Origin: Piscibacillus sp052246295
Lineage (GTDB): Bacteria; Bacillota; Bacilli; Bacillales; Alkalibacillaceae
DNA length: 64,000 nucleotides
NCBI GenBank assembly: GCA_052246295.1
Contig: JBQQCO010000002.1
Direction: 5' to 3' (one strand)
Each line of letters opens with the position of its first letter. Positions within the stretch are counted from its first letter, which is position 1. Shown here piece by piece: positions 7,675-16,933 of this stretch. A program made the translations under genes and the position numbers. The notes below the pieces were generated by a model. That model had not been told where the DNA came from. It did not search any database and saw nothing but the letters and a program-made list of their open reading frames with translations.

Positions 7675-8877
7675 ATGACTTATGATCACATTTTAGTAAG
7701 ATACGGAGAACTTGCTTTAAAAGGTAAGAACCGTAAATCATTTATGCAAATTTTAAAACAAAATGTTGAAAAGAAATTAGCAGCTTATCCTGATATTAAA
7801 GTGAAAGCTAGGCGAGACCATATGTTTATCTTGCTTAATGGTGAAGACCATGAGCCAATTTTAGAGAAGTGTCGAGATATCTTTGGTATTCAATCATTTA
7901 GTCTAGCTATGAAAGTTGAAAATGAAAAAGAACTAATTAAAGATGCGGCTTTGGAAGCTCTTAAATTAGAAGATGGAAGGACTTTCAAAGTTACTTGTAA
8001 ACGTCCGAATAAAGATTTCCCGATTGGTTCACAGGATATGAATCAAATTCTAGGTGGGCATTTATTGAGTAATACGGATGACTGGTCAGTGGATGTTCAT
8101 AACCCTGATGTTGAGCTACGAGTTGAAATCAGGCATGATGCAACGTATATAACATCTAAAAAAATCCAAGGAAAAGGTGGTTTACCTGTAGGAACAACTG
8201 GTAAAACTTTACTTTTATTGTCTGGTGGCATTGATAGCCCTGTTGCCGGTTATTTAACTATGAATCGTGGGGTGGAAATTGAAGCCATTCATTTTCATTC
8301 ACCACCATTTACAAGTGAGCGTGCTAAGCAAAAGGTTGAGGATTTAGCGAAAGTGTTAACGAAATATGGTGGGGATGTTAAGTTGCACCTCGTTCCTTTT
8401 ACTGAAATTCAACAAAAAATCTTTCAAGAAGCACCAGAGAATTATGGGATGACAATTATGCGTCGCTTAATGTTAAGAATCAGTGAAATGGTAGCTAAAC
8501 AACGAGATATTTTATCCATCACAACAGGAGAAAATCTAGGCCAAGTAGCTAGTCAAACAATGGAGAGCATGCATGCAATCAATGAAGTGACAAATTATCC
8601 GATTATTAGACCATTAGTAGCAATGGATAAGATTGATATCATTGATATCTCAAAAGATATTGGGGCTTATGATATTTCAATTAGACCTTATGAAGATTGT
8701 TGTACGATTTTCGTTCCAAAATCACCAAAAACGAAACCAAGAAGAGATAAAGTCAATGAATTTGAAAAGCCGATTGATTTTTCACAAGATATAGAGAAAG
8801 CATTAAATAACATGGAAACCTTGACATTTAGCGCTTTAGATGATGAAAAAGAAGAAGAATTTGAGGATTTATTATAG
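7675..8877 (+). CDS. thiI: tRNA 4-thiouridine synthase ThiI
   Basis: ThiI adenylates and thiolates U8 of tRNA, and supplies sulfur for thiazole synthesis in some organisms. The 400-residue protein has the N-terminal ferredoxin-like and THUMP domains (about 1-165) and a PP-loop ATP pyrophosphatase motif (SGGIDSPVAG, near residue 183). A conserved cysteine pair is at YEDCCTIF. The C-terminal rhodanese domain of E. coli ThiI is absent, as in Bacillus. It is co-transcribed with nifZ. Confidence 0.96.
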   Translation: MTYDHILVRYGELALKGKNRKSFMQILKQNVEKKLAAYPDIKVKARRDHMFILLNGEDHEPILEKCRDIFGIQSFSLAMKVENEKELIKDAALEALKLEDGRTFKVTCKRPNKDFPIGSQDMNQILGGHLLSNTDDWSVDVHNPDVELRVEIRHDATYITSKKIQGKGGLPVGTTGKTLLLLSGGIDSPVAGYLTMNRGVEIEAIHFHSPPFTSERAKQKVEDLAKVLTKYGGDVKLHLVPFTEIQQKIFQEAPENYGMTIMRRLMLRISEMVAKQRDILSITTGENLGQVASQTMESMHAINEVTNYPIIRPLVAMDKIDIIDISKDIGAYDISIRPYEDCCTIFVPKSPKTKPRRDKVNEFEKPIDFSQDIEKALNNMETLTFSALDDEKEEEFEDLL

Positions 8878-8954
8878 CTAGAATTCTTCCAAGTTTTGCA
8901 TTGTATTATAACTTTCTCGTTGCTAACAATAGTTAACGAGGAGGTGAAAATCCA

Positions 8955-9152
8955 ATGGCAGATCGTAATAACTCAAACCAATTACTAGTTCCTGGTGTTG
9001 ACGCAGCGTTAAACCAGATGAAAGCTGAGATTGCTCAAGAGTTTGGTGTACAACTTGGTCCTGATTCTACTTCTCGTTCAAACGGATCAGTTGGTGGTGA
9101 AATCACTAAACGTCTAGTGCAGCAAGCACAACAACAAATGAATGGTCAATAA
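8955..9152 (+). CDS. sspA: Small acid-soluble spore protein, alpha/beta type
   Basis: The 65-residue product is a typical alpha/beta SASP, which coats and protects forespore DNA and is degraded by Gpr at germination. Visible signatures are LLVPGVDAALNQMKAEIAQEFGV, with the Gpr cleavage-type sequence, and GGEITKRLVQQAQQQM. The ribosome binding site is GAGGAGGTG. It stands after thiI as sspA does in B. subtilis. The upstream TGTATT...CAATAGTTA spacing could be a sigma-G promoter, but I am not sure. A strong terminator follows. Confidence 0.95.
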   Translation: MADRNNSNQLLVPGVDAALNQMKAEIAQEFGVQLGPDSTSRSNGSVGGEITKRLVQQAQQQMNGQ

Positions 9153-9180
9153 TTAAATAAGAAGGTAACTTTTAAGCTAT

Positions 9181-9209
9181 AAGGGCAGTTTTGAAACTGC
9201 CCTTTTTTT
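9181..9209 (+). terminator. Terminator of the SASP gene
   Basis: AAGGGCAGTTT pairs with AAACTGCCCTT around a short loop, followed by a T7 run. Confidence 0.92.
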
Positions 9210-9351
9210 GTTAGTACGAAATTATGAACTAATACTTGAATGGAATAAACAGGCGCATACGCTTTTTAAAAGTTTAGTTAGTTAAAGTTGAATTTTTAGG
9301 GGAAATGATAGTAGTATAATGTCAACAACACGTTTTGAAGGGGGACGACCA

Positions 9352-10944
9352 ATGGGAGAACTTTGGTATGGTGGTAAAATTTACACTATGACTGGACCCA
9401 ATGAAGCTGTAGAAGCTATCTACACAGAAAATGGTAAAGTTGTCGATACGGGAGATTTATCTCAGTTAAAGAAAAAGTACTATAACGATATAAATCAAGA
9501 ACATGAAATAAAAGGGACGATGTTTCCCGGTTTTATAGATAGTCATTTACATATTATTGGTCATGGGGAGAAGCTTCTAAGATTAGATTTATCTGAAGTA
9601 AAATCTCGTCAAGAAGTGATTCGTAAAGTTGGAGAAGCATCTAAGTATTTACAACCAGGTGAATGGCTAATTGGTGAAGGATTTAATGAAAATAACTGGG
9701 ATGAGCCGATCATGATACATCGAATCGAATTAGATGAAGTGTCGCATGACCACCCTGTTGTTTTAACTCGGATTTGTCGTCATGCATTAGTTGCTAACTC
9801 TAAGGCAATGCATTTATCAGATGTTAATGAGGAAACAGAAGATGTTAGAGGTGGGGTTATCGAGCGTGATTTTTACGGACATTTAACGGGTGCATTCCAT
9901 GATCAAGCACAAGAGCTTATCAAGTCTCATATGCCAACTCCTGATATAGATTTTTTAAAAAAAGCAGTTAAAACGTCAGTAAGAGATTTATTATCAAAGG
10001 GAATTGTATCGGGCCATAGTGAAGACTTAAGTTATTATGGAGGTTTTAAGCAAACGTTTGATGCTTTTCAGCAAATTATTCCTAAGGAAGAGCTGTTCCG
10101 TGCTCATTTACTAGTTCATCATGAAGCAGTGGATGACCTTCATAAAGAAGGGTACACTCCACAAGAACAAGATGATTGGCTTGAGTTTGGCGCGATGAAG
10201 TTATTTGTTGACGGGGCGTTAGGTGGTAGAACTGCACTTTTATCTGAACCATACTCTGATGATCCTACGACAAATGGTGTTGCCATTCATACCGATCAAC
10301 AGCTAGAACAGTTGATTTTGAAGGCTCGTGATTATCAAATGCCAGTCGCAACTCATGCGATTGGTGATTTGGCAGCTGAAAAGGTTATAGGTTTAATTGA
10401 AAAATATCCACCACCAGAAGGCATGAAAGACCGCTTAATACATGGTCAGATAATGCGACCAGATTTAATAGAACGATTAAAAGGGTTACCAGTCATTATT
10501 GATATTCAACCTTTATTTGTGTCATCTGATTTTCCGTGGGTCATTGATCGTGTTGGTCAGAAACGTGCTAAAGAATCGTATCCATGGAAAACATATCTCA
10601 GAGAAGACCTATTATGTGCTGGAGGTTCGGATGCACCAATTGAAGTCGTAGAACCTTTAATTAGCATAGATGCAGCTGTTAATCGTCGTTCCATTTATGA
10701 TGGTGAAACCTATAACGAGGCAGAATGTTTATCTGTTTACGAAGCATTCGAATTATATACGGTTAACCCTGCTAAGGTCATTGGGAAAGAAGATGTGCAG
10801 GGGAAAATCGATATAGGTTATTATGCTGATTTTGTATTGTTAGATCAAGATCCTTTTGAGATTGATGAAAATCAACTAAGTAATATTAAAGTAATTACAA
10901 CAATCGTTAACGGTAAAGAGGTATATAATACTGATGAGCATTAG
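9352..10944 (+). CDS. Amidohydrolase family protein (YtcJ-like)
   Basis: This 530-residue metal-dependent hydrolase belongs to the amidohydrolase 3 / YtcJ family of unknown substrate. The composite beta-sandwich N-terminus is followed by the metal-binding GFIDSHLHI motif near residue 60. Further metal ligands appear in LVHHEA, ATHAIGD and the late GSDAPIE motif. The C-terminal beta-sandwich returns at the end (YYADFVLLDQDP). Length is close to B. subtilis YtcJ. ATG 9352 is preceded by AAGGGGGA; the in-frame upstream ATG at 9319 overlaps the probable -10 TATAAT (9315-9320). Confidence 0.9.
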   Translation: MGELWYGGKIYTMTGPNEAVEAIYTENGKVVDTGDLSQLKKKYYNDINQEHEIKGTMFPGFIDSHLHIIGHGEKLLRLDLSEVKSRQEVIRKVGEASKYLQPGEWLIGEGFNENNWDEPIMIHRIELDEVSHDHPVVLTRICRHALVANSKAMHLSDVNEETEDVRGGVIERDFYGHLTGAFHDQAQELIKSHMPTPDIDFLKKAVKTSVRDLLSKGIVSGHSEDLSYYGGFKQTFDAFQQIIPKEELFRAHLLVHHEAVDDLHKEGYTPQEQDDWLEFGAMKLFVDGALGGRTALLSEPYSDDPTTNGVAIHTDQQLEQLILKARDYQMPVATHAIGDLAAEKVIGLIEKYPPPEGMKDRLIHGQIMRPDLIERLKGLPVIIDIQPLFVSSDFPWVIDRVGQKRAKESYPWKTYLREDLLCAGGSDAPIEVVEPLISIDAAVNRRSIYDGETYNEAECLSVYEAFELYTVNPAKVIGKEDVQGKIDIGYYADFVLLDQDPFEIDENQLSNIKVITTIVNGKEVYNTDEH

Positions 10945-10973
10945 GACCCTCACAATTCGAGGGTTCTTTTTTA
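10943..10973 (+). terminator. Terminator of the amidohydrolase gene
   Basis: GACCCTC (10945-10951) pairs with GAGGGTTC around an ACAATTC loop, followed by T6. Confidence 0.85.
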
Positions 10974-10976
10974 TCT

Positions 10977-11128
10977 TCCGTATAAAAATTAAACTTTTCC
11001 CTATATAATCAAAATAATTCCCCATAAAATCAAAATTTTCCCCATATATATTTGAAAATCCCCATATAATGAATTTTTCCCCCATAAATAAAGCTGGTAG
11101 AAAAATTAATGAATATTTTTCCAATAAA
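10977..11128. repeat. Degenerate intergenic array of TTTTCCCCATAAA words
   Basis: About seven imperfect copies of the word TTTTCCCCATAAA, each followed by AT-rich filler (often ATCAAAA), recur every 16-30 bases between the terminator and the next gene. No reading frame of interest is present. Two further arrays at 17085-17213 and 44915-45066 are built the same way with different words. Confidence 0.7.
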
Positions 11129-11158
11129 TAAGCACTCTAATTCTAAGGGGTGTTTTGG

Positions 11159-11809
11159 ATGGTGTTGATCCTCATTGGTTTAGCAATCATATTGCTATTA
11201 TTACTACTCATTTTTAGTCTGTTGTTTAGTCAAGTGAAAATTTCAATTCAATTTACATATCGAAATCATAGTAAAAACTTAACCATCCAAATGATTCTGT
11301 GGAAATACATTAAATTCACCCGTAATATTCCGATTATAGATTTAAATACTGAAACGTTTTCGCTCGATGTGATAGAGAAAGATCATTATTTTGGTAAGAA
11401 AAAAGAAAAAAACAAATCATTTACATTTGATGATATTAAACAACAATGGACTTTAGTAAACGAGGTACTTAAAACGACAAAGGACGTGATTCCACATGTA
11501 AAAAAAGCAATGAAAGCCGTTCACATACATCAGTTTAGCTGGCATACGATGGTTGGAGTTACACGTGCTGATCAAACAGCTATCTTAACAGGCTTAATGT
11601 ACACAACAAAAGGTGGGTTGGCTTCTTTTGTTATGAATTACTTAACATTTAAATGCACACCGGTTTACAGTATACAACCTTACTACGTGAAACCGACCTA
11701 TCAAACCGATCTCGAATGTATATTATCATTTAAACTCGGTCAAATTATGCGTGAATTATTTAGTGTTGCAAAACAATACGGAAAACTGAAAAAGGTGGGT
11801 ACGAAATGA
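11159..11809 (+). CDS. ytfI: DUF2953 membrane protein (YtfI)
   Basis: This 216-residue protein starts with one transmembrane helix (MVLILIGLAIILLLLLLIF), followed by a soluble beta-rich DUF2953 domain. It lies directly upstream of ytfJ, overlapping it by ATGA. That is the ytfI-ytfJ order of Bacillus, where the pair is linked to sporulation or germination. ATG 11159 has AAGGGG eight bases upstream; a GTG at 11150 would overlap that site. Its molecular function is unknown. Confidence 0.85.
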   Translation: MVLILIGLAIILLLLLLIFSLLFSQVKISIQFTYRNHSKNLTIQMILWKYIKFTRNIPIIDLNTETFSLDVIEKDHYFGKKKEKNKSFTFDDIKQQWTLVNEVLKTTKDVIPHVKKAMKAVHIHQFSWHTMVGVTRADQTAILTGLMYTTKGGLASFVMNYLTFKCTPVYSIQPYYVKPTYQTDLECILSFKLGQIMRELFSVAKQYGKLKKVGTK

Positions 11810-12351
11810 ATGAACATCCAATCCATGACATGATGGTTACTGCTATGGAAAACTTAAAGGACATGATTGATGTTAACACGATCATTGGTGATCCTATTGA
11901 AACGCCTGACCGTTCTACGGTAATCTTACCTGTTTCAAAAGTGGGTTTCGGATTTGCGGCAGGTGGAAGTGAATTTGGTCAGTCATCACAACAGAATGAT
12001 GATAGCCAGGGACAAGGAAGTTCGTCACACCCGTTTGGTGGGGGTACAGGTGGGGGTGTATCGATTAATCCAATTGGCTTTTTAGTCGTTAGACCACACG
12101 ATGTGAAAATGGTTCATTTAGACCAAGGAACGCATATTGTAGAAAAACTAATTGACTATGCACCTCAAGCTGTTGAGAAGGTTCAACAATATTTTCACCA
12201 GCAACAACAATCAAATCAATCACAACAACGCTCACAAAGACGTAGGCAAGGACAAGGATTTCAAGATCAAGGGTATCAAGATCAAGGTTATCGTGATGAA
12301 CAGAATTATGGTAGACGTTCTTCCCAATCTCCTAATGATATTCCTGAATAA
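11806..12351 (+). CDS. ytfJ: GerW family sporulation protein YtfJ
   Basis: YtfJ/GerW is a spore protein needed for normal L-alanine germination in Bacillus. The conserved N-terminal domain (VNTIIGDPIETPDRSTVILPVSKVGFGFAAGG) is followed by a Gly/Ser-rich linker and a conserved beta domain (INPIGFLVVRPHDVKMVHLD). The last 50 residues, Gln/Arg/Gly-rich with repeats of FQDQGYQDQGY, are a low-complexity extension beyond the usual length of about 150. It overlaps the ytfI stop by four bases, so translation is probably coupled. Confidence 0.92.
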   Translation: MNEHPIHDMMVTAMENLKDMIDVNTIIGDPIETPDRSTVILPVSKVGFGFAAGGSEFGQSSQQNDDSQGQGSSSHPFGGGTGGGVSINPIGFLVVRPHDVKMVHLDQGTHIVEKLIDYAPQAVEKVQQYFHQQQQSNQSQQRSQRRRQGQGFQDQGYQDQGYRDEQNYGRRSSQSPNDIPE

Positions 12352-12429
12352 CCGTTTATCTATCATACTCCCTTTAAATTTGCTAAAATAAGATAAGAAA
12401 CGTAGGCAATGAAATCGGAGGGACTATGA

Positions 12430-13416
12430 TTGGAGCAACAAATCGAAACATTATTTAAATGGTTAGATGAAACAACAGAATTAATTATAAAACAAGAGGA
12501 TGTTCCATATTTAGATGGATTAGTTGCAGCTAGTGAGTTATTGATTTATCGTGATTTGCCAGATGATCTAGAAGAAGGTTATCATAATCAACTTCAAACC
12601 CAAATAAAAAAGATTGACCTCTCTGAATACACAGCAGAGATGCGACGTAAAGCATTACAGCTGGCTATATTAAAAGGTATGAAAGGTCAAACTCAACAAC
12701 ATCACTATATCACGCCAGATACAGTAGGGATGTTCATTGGCTACTTAGTTCAGCGTTTTATAGGTAAGGATCAGCCTTATACATTATTTGACCCTGCTTG
12801 TGGTACAGCTAATTTATTGTTTGCCGTTCTTAACCAACAAGAATCATTAAAAGCTTCTATAAAATCTTACGGTAGTGAGGTGGACCCAACATTAATTCAA
12901 CTTGCATATATTAATGCAAACTTACAAGAAAAAGAAGTTGAATATTTTCATCAAGACAGCCTAAAACCCATTTTACTAGAACCAGTGGATGTCGTTACAT
13001 CTGACTTACCTGTGGGGTACTATCCGGATGATGTAACAGCCCAAGCTTACGAGCTAAAGGCCGAAGAAGATCATTCATTTTCACATCATTTATTTATTGA
13101 ACAAAGCATTAAATATACTAAAGAAGGTGGATATTTATTCTTTGTTGTACCAAGTATGTTATTTGAAAATGATCAAAAAGAGAAGTTGCAATCATTTCTA
13201 AAAGAACACACCCATATCGTTGGATTATTACAGCTACCAGAAACGATGTTCAAACACGATTCCATGAGAAAAAGTATTTTTATTTTACAAAAGAAAGGCG
13301 AAGCAACAAAGGATCCGAAAAAAGTCATGCTTGCTGACTTACCTTCATTTAAAGATGCCAAGGCGATGGAAAATGTTCTACAACAACTTAATCAGTGGTT
13401 TGAAAACGAACGATAA
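12430..13416 (+). CDS. ytxK: Class I SAM-dependent methyltransferase (YtxK)
   Basis: The 328-residue protein resembles N6-adenine DNA methyltransferases of the HsdM type. It has a SAM-binding motif (LFDPACGTANLLFAVL) near residue 120 and DLPVGYYPDD where active enzymes have NPPY/F. B. subtilis YtxK lies at this place between ytfJ and ackA; here tpx and ackA are absent and an EcsC-like gene follows. The start is TTG 12430 behind GGAGGG; the ATG at 12426 is out of frame. The altered catalytic motif makes DNA methylation uncertain. Confidence 0.85.
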   Translation: MEQQIETLFKWLDETTELIIKQEDVPYLDGLVAASELLIYRDLPDDLEEGYHNQLQTQIKKIDLSEYTAEMRRKALQLAILKGMKGQTQQHHYITPDTVGMFIGYLVQRFIGKDQPYTLFDPACGTANLLFAVLNQQESLKASIKSYGSEVDPTLIQLAYINANLQEKEVEYFHQDSLKPILLEPVDVVTSDLPVGYYPDDVTAQAYELKAEEDHSFSHHLFIEQSIKYTKEGGYLFFVVPSMLFENDQKEKLQSFLKEHTHIVGLLQLPETMFKHDSMRKSIFILQKKGEATKDPKKVMLADLPSFKDAKAMENVLQQLNQWFENER

Positions 13417-13420
13417 TTAT

Positions 13421-13448
13421 AGCCAGTCCTTCATAGGGGCTGGTTTAT
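13421..13448 (+). terminator. Probable weak terminator after ytxK
   Basis: AGCCAGTCC pairs with GGGGCTGGT across a six-base loop, followed by only a short T tract. It may be a partial terminator before the EcsC-like gene. Confidence 0.5.
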
Positions 13449-13472
13449 CAATAGGTTAAAAAGGGTGGTTTT

Positions 13473-14300
13473 ATGGGAGAGGAACGGGTACGTCGTTCGA
13501 TTCAAAAGTGGGAAAAAGAATTAAAATCATATCATATGAATGACTTTGAAAGAATGTATGATATTTGGTTGGATAGTATGTTTACGAAAGTTCCCGATCA
13601 ATATCAAGAGAGAATCCTGAATTGGGCTGATCAATGGTTTTTATATACTTATACATTTCTTCAAGGAACGAACTCTCAAATCGCTTCACAAGAAAGAATA
13701 TTACAAACCGCTCGTTCTTTTGATGAGCAAATTGAAGAAATCAGTGATTTAAAAAGATTATCCATAGAACAATTAACATATTTAGCAGATCAACAATTAG
13801 CAAAAAGTAGAGTCTACTCATTTACACAAGGTGGCTTAACTGGCACTGGTGGCTGGCTGTTTTTAGGTCTGGACTTCCCTTTAATTATGACTCTAAATTT
13901 AAGGTCAGTGCAGTTAATAGGAAATAGCTTTGGTTATGACATGAATAATCCAATTGAAATGATTTTAGCGTTAAAAGTGTTACATGCAGGATTAATGCCC
14001 AAACGTTTTAAGTTTGAAGCATGGGAAGAGCTAAAGAAGGAATTAGATTCTATAGATACGATTATGGAAAAGGAAGGCGGGGCCCTTGATGAAAATTGGT
14101 TAGAACAACCCGTCAATCATCAGTTGTTTAAAACATTAGCAATAGTGATGTTTAGAAGAAAATTAGTTCAAGGTGTACCACTAATCAGTGTTGGAATCGG
14201 GGCTCTATCGAATTATAAGCTCTCTAAAGATGTGACGTTATTTGCGAAAAACTTTTATCAACATCGATATATAACAGAACAAATAAAAGAGGAGAGTTAA
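13473..14300 (+). CDS. EcsC family protein
   Basis: This 275-residue protein belongs to the EcsC family (PF12787), named after the third gene of the B. subtilis ecs ABC-transporter operon. The family hallmark is a Gly-rich helical membrane-associating centre, here FTQGGLTGTGGWLFLGLDFPLIMTLNLRSVQLIG around residues 115-150. No signal peptide is present. Function is unknown; members are peripheral or integral membrane proteins. The ATG at 13473 follows a GGGTGG site. Confidence 0.85.
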   Translation: MGEERVRRSIQKWEKELKSYHMNDFERMYDIWLDSMFTKVPDQYQERILNWADQWFLYTYTFLQGTNSQIASQERILQTARSFDEQIEEISDLKRLSIEQLTYLADQQLAKSRVYSFTQGGLTGTGGWLFLGLDFPLIMTLNLRSVQLIGNSFGYDMNNPIEMILALKVLHAGLMPKRFKFEAWEELKKELDSIDTIMEKEGGALDENWLEQPVNHQLFKTLAIVMFRRKLVQGVPLISVGIGALSNYKLSKDVTLFAKNFYQHRYITEQIKEES

Positions 14301-14310
14301 TCTCTCCTCT
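14284..14310. terminator. Bidirectional terminator between ecsC-like gene and uspA
   Basis: A 9-bp stem AGAGGAGAG / CTCTCCTCT spans the stop codon of the EcsC-like gene. T-rich sequence follows on the minus strand and a shorter T tract on the plus strand. Confidence 0.7.
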
Positions 14311-14314
14311 CTAA

Positions 14315-14767
14315 CTATTTTGGTTGTTCTTCTGGCCTAATAACTAACACATCTACTTTAGCATATCTTGTGATGTGTTCTGAAACACTTCCAATAAAAA
14401 AGCGCTCCACTGCATTCATTCCAGTCGCACCACAGACAATTAAGTCAGCTTCATGACGAGGTGCTACTTCTTTAGCTATTTTAACCTTAGGTGAACCATG
14501 TTCTATATCTGTTACAACATCAGATACACCTGCACGTGTAGCACGTTCTTCATAGCTTTTTAATAATTCTAATGCATCGTTTTGGACTCGGTCTGATACA
14601 TTGCGATCATAAGCTTCAATGGTGGAATACACACGGGTGTCAACTACGTGAGAAATAATAAGTTTTGCGTGGTTACGCTTTGCGATGTCAATTGCTTTTT
14701 GGAATGCAAAATCAGATGCTTTTGACCCATCAACTGCTATTAAAATATTGTGGTATTCAAACGCCAT
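14315..14767 (-). CDS. Universal stress protein UspA family
   Basis: The 150-residue protein is a single Usp domain. It begins with HNILIAVDGSKASDFAFQKAIDIA and carries the ATP-binding motif G-2x-G-9x-G(S/T) as GATGMNAVERFFIGSVSEHITR near residues 115-135, typical of ATP-binding family members. Such proteins accumulate under stress or stationary phase; the partner is unknown. The start at 14767 follows GGAGG. It is transcribed convergently with the EcsC-like gene. Confidence 0.93.
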   Translation of the reverse strand: MAFEYHNILIAVDGSKASDFAFQKAIDIAKRNHAKLIISHVVDTRVYSTIEAYDRNVSDRVQNDALELLKSYEERATRAGVSDVVTDIEHGSPKVKIAKEVAPRHEADLIVCGATGMNAVERFFIGSVSEHITRYAKVDVLVIRPEEQPK

Positions 14768-14912
14768 TTTACAGACCTCCTTTAGTACTAGTATATCATG
14801 CTTGTAAGCGTATTTATAATATTTGCCTATTTTAGTTTATTAAGAAATTTTAAATGTGTCATAGTAATGGTAAAATGTAGTTATAGTTTAATCGTAGAAA
14901 CGGAGGGATCCT

Positions 14913-15665
14913 ATGCGTCACGCCTTAATCACAGCAGGAACTAAAGGTCTCGGGAGAAAAATCACAGAATATTTCCTTGAACATGGATATCGTGTCACAG
15001 CGACGTATCGTTCTGATCAAGAAAAAGCTAACAACTTACTTGAAGAGTATAAGGACTATCCTTTACATATAAAACAGTTAGATGTTCAGAATCATGAACA
15101 AATTAGAAAAGTTGTTTCAGACTCATATGATCAACACGGAAGAATAGACTGCTTAATCAGTAATGCGGGGCCGTTTATTTTTGAACGTAAGAAGTTAATG
15201 GATTACAGTCATGAAGAATGGAATCAAATGATTAGAGGGAACTTGGATGCTTCGTTCTATTTGGTACAGGCCTGTATACCCATCATGAGACAACAAGAGT
15301 ACGGTAGGATTGTTTTCTTAGGTTTCCAAGGTGTTAACCATAGCTCTGGATGGATTTATCGTTCAGGTTTTGCCTCGGCAAAAGTTGGTGTGGCTTCATT
15401 AATGAAAACAATCGCACTTGAAGAAGCAGAAAATAAAATTACAGCTAATATGGTGGCACCAGGAAAAATAATAGATGAAAAGAAAGAAAGCTCTATTGAA
15501 CAAAGCCGTAAAGAACACAGTGAGGATACCCCAATAGGGCGAGAAGGAACTGGTGAAGATATCGCACGGACAGTTGGCTTTTTATGCGATGAGAATTCAG
15601 ATATGATTACTGGAACAGTAGTTGATGTAAATGGAGGAATGGATGTCATTCATCGTTATTTATAA
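14913..15665 (+). CDS. SDR family oxidoreductase (YtkK-like) with unusual active site
   Basis: This 250-residue Rossmann-fold short-chain dehydrogenase has the cofactor motif TAGTKGLG at residues 7-14 and NAG (ISNAGPF) near residue 87. The position of the catalytic YxxxK reads FASAK, so the tyrosine is replaced by phenylalanine; a tyrosine lies four residues further upstream (IYRSG). It resembles B. subtilis YtkK, annotated as a 3-oxoacyl-ACP-reductase-like protein. The missing tyrosine makes ordinary ketoreductase activity doubtful. It is transcribed alone, behind GGAGGG. Confidence 0.85.
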   Translation: MRHALITAGTKGLGRKITEYFLEHGYRVTATYRSDQEKANNLLEEYKDYPLHIKQLDVQNHEQIRKVVSDSYDQHGRIDCLISNAGPFIFERKKLMDYSHEEWNQMIRGNLDASFYLVQACIPIMRQQEYGRIVFLGFQGVNHSSGWIYRSGFASAKVGVASLMKTIALEEAENKITANMVAPGKIIDEKKESSIEQSRKEHSEDTPIGREGTGEDIARTVGFLCDENSDMITGTVVDVNGGMDVIHRYL

Positions 15666-15762
15666 AAGTGTACAACTTTGACGAAATTAGTGTTATAGTA
15701 AAATTTGTTATGATATTTTTATTTTAATTTAATCATTTATGTAATCAGGGAGGTATTGACTG

Positions 15763-16875
15763 ATGAATATTGGAGTACCTAAGGAAATTAAAAACAATGA
15801 AAACCGTGTCGCATTAACGCCTGCGGGTGTAAACGCGTTAGTGAATGCAGGACACGATTTGTTTGTAGAAACAAATGCAGGTGAAGGGTCTAACTTTACG
15901 AACAAGCAGTATGAAGAAGCGGGAGCAACAATTGTAAATACTGCTAAAGAAGCTTGGTCTCAAGAAATGGTTATGAAAGTTAAAGAACCATTACCTGAGG
16001 AATATGATTATTTCTATGAAGGATTAATTTTATTCACTTACTTACATTTAGCAGCTGAACCTGAATTAACTAAAGCACTTATTGACAATAAAGTTGTCGG
16101 AATCGCTTATGAAACAGTTCAGTTAAGTAACCGTTCATTACCGTTACTTACACCAATGAGTGAAGTTGCTGGTCGTATGGCTAGTCAAATTGGGGCACAG
16201 TTCTTAGAGAAATCTCGTGGTGGTAAAGGAATTTTACTAAGTGGAATCCCAGGTGTTGAAAGGGGTAAAGTAACTGTTATTGGCGGTGGTGTTGTAGGTA
16301 CAAATGCTGCCAAAATTGCTGTTGGATTAGGCGCTGATGTTACAATTATTGATCTTAGCCCTGAGCGCTTACGTGAATTAGATGATATCTTTGGAAATCA
16401 AATTAACACTGTAATGTCTAATGAGTTAAATATTGCAGAAGCGGTTAAAAACTCAGATTTAGTTGTTGGAGCTGTATTAATCCCAGGAGCTAAAGCACCA
16501 AAATTAGTTACAGAAGATATGGTTAAAGAAATGTCACCTGGTTCAGTTATTGTAGATGTTGCGATTGACCAAGGTGGAATCGTCGAAACAGTTGACCATA
16601 TTACGACACATGATAATCCTACATACGAACGTCATGGTGTTTTACACTATGCTGTTGCGAATATGCCTGGTGCCGTGCCAAGAACATCAACGATTGGTTT
16701 AACGAACGTAACCGTACCTTATGCACTACAACTAGCTAACAAAGGTTATAAGCAAGCTGTTAAAGATAATGGAAACCTTCTAAAAGGTATTAACACGTTA
16801 GATGGTTATGTGACTTACAAAGCTGTTGCAGAAGCACATGGTTTAGATTACAAAGATTTAAGTGAATTATTGTAA
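15763..16875 (+). CDS. ald: Alanine dehydrogenase
   Basis: Alanine dehydrogenase oxidatively deaminates L-alanine to pyruvate with NAD+; in Bacillus it supports growth on alanine and normal sporulation. The 370-residue length is typical. The start MNIGVPKEIKNNENRVALTP is diagnostic, with the substrate-binding Lys in KVKEPLPEE and His in TYLHLAAE. The NAD-binding motif is GGGVVGTNAAK near residue 170. A GGGAGG site precedes the ATG. Confidence 0.97.
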   Translation: MNIGVPKEIKNNENRVALTPAGVNALVNAGHDLFVETNAGEGSNFTNKQYEEAGATIVNTAKEAWSQEMVMKVKEPLPEEYDYFYEGLILFTYLHLAAEPELTKALIDNKVVGIAYETVQLSNRSLPLLTPMSEVAGRMASQIGAQFLEKSRGGKGILLSGIPGVERGKVTVIGGGVVGTNAAKIAVGLGADVTIIDLSPERLRELDDIFGNQINTVMSNELNIAEAVKNSDLVVGAVLIPGAKAPKLVTEDMVKEMSPGSVIVDVAIDQGGIVETVDHITTHDNPTYERHGVLHYAVANMPGAVPRTSTIGLTNVTVPYALQLANKGYKQAVKDNGNLLKGINTLDGYVTYKAVAEAHGLDYKDLSELL

Positions 16876-16884
16876 ACATAATTT

Positions 16885-16924
16885 CCTTCATTCGTGTAAA
16901 ACTATAGACATAGATGAATGAAGG
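16885..16924 (+). promoter_or_regulatory. Inverted repeat covering the RBS of the following small gene
   Basis: A perfect 9-bp repeat CCTTCATTC (16885-16893) / GAATGAAGG (16916-16924) is separated by 22 bases. The right arm includes the AAGG of the ribosome binding site of the small gene at 16934. It could be an RNA hairpin that limits translation, or the remnant of an ald terminator, though no T run follows. Confidence 0.45.
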
Positions 16925-16933
16925 TGGTTAATC

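Noticed and set aside
10876..11124. 82-codon minus-strand frame over the amidohydrolase terminator and array
   Set aside because: It reads through a terminator hairpin and the repeat array; low-complexity Ile/Phe/Lys composition explains the open frame.
10977..11128. Possible CRISPR array
   Set aside because: Words are short and degenerate, spacing is irregular, no spacer-like constant lengths, and no cas genes are present; the same holds for 17085 and 44915.
15356..15649. 97-codon minus-strand frame inside the SDR gene
   Set aside because: Fully antisense to a convincing coding region, without ribosome binding site or recognisable product.
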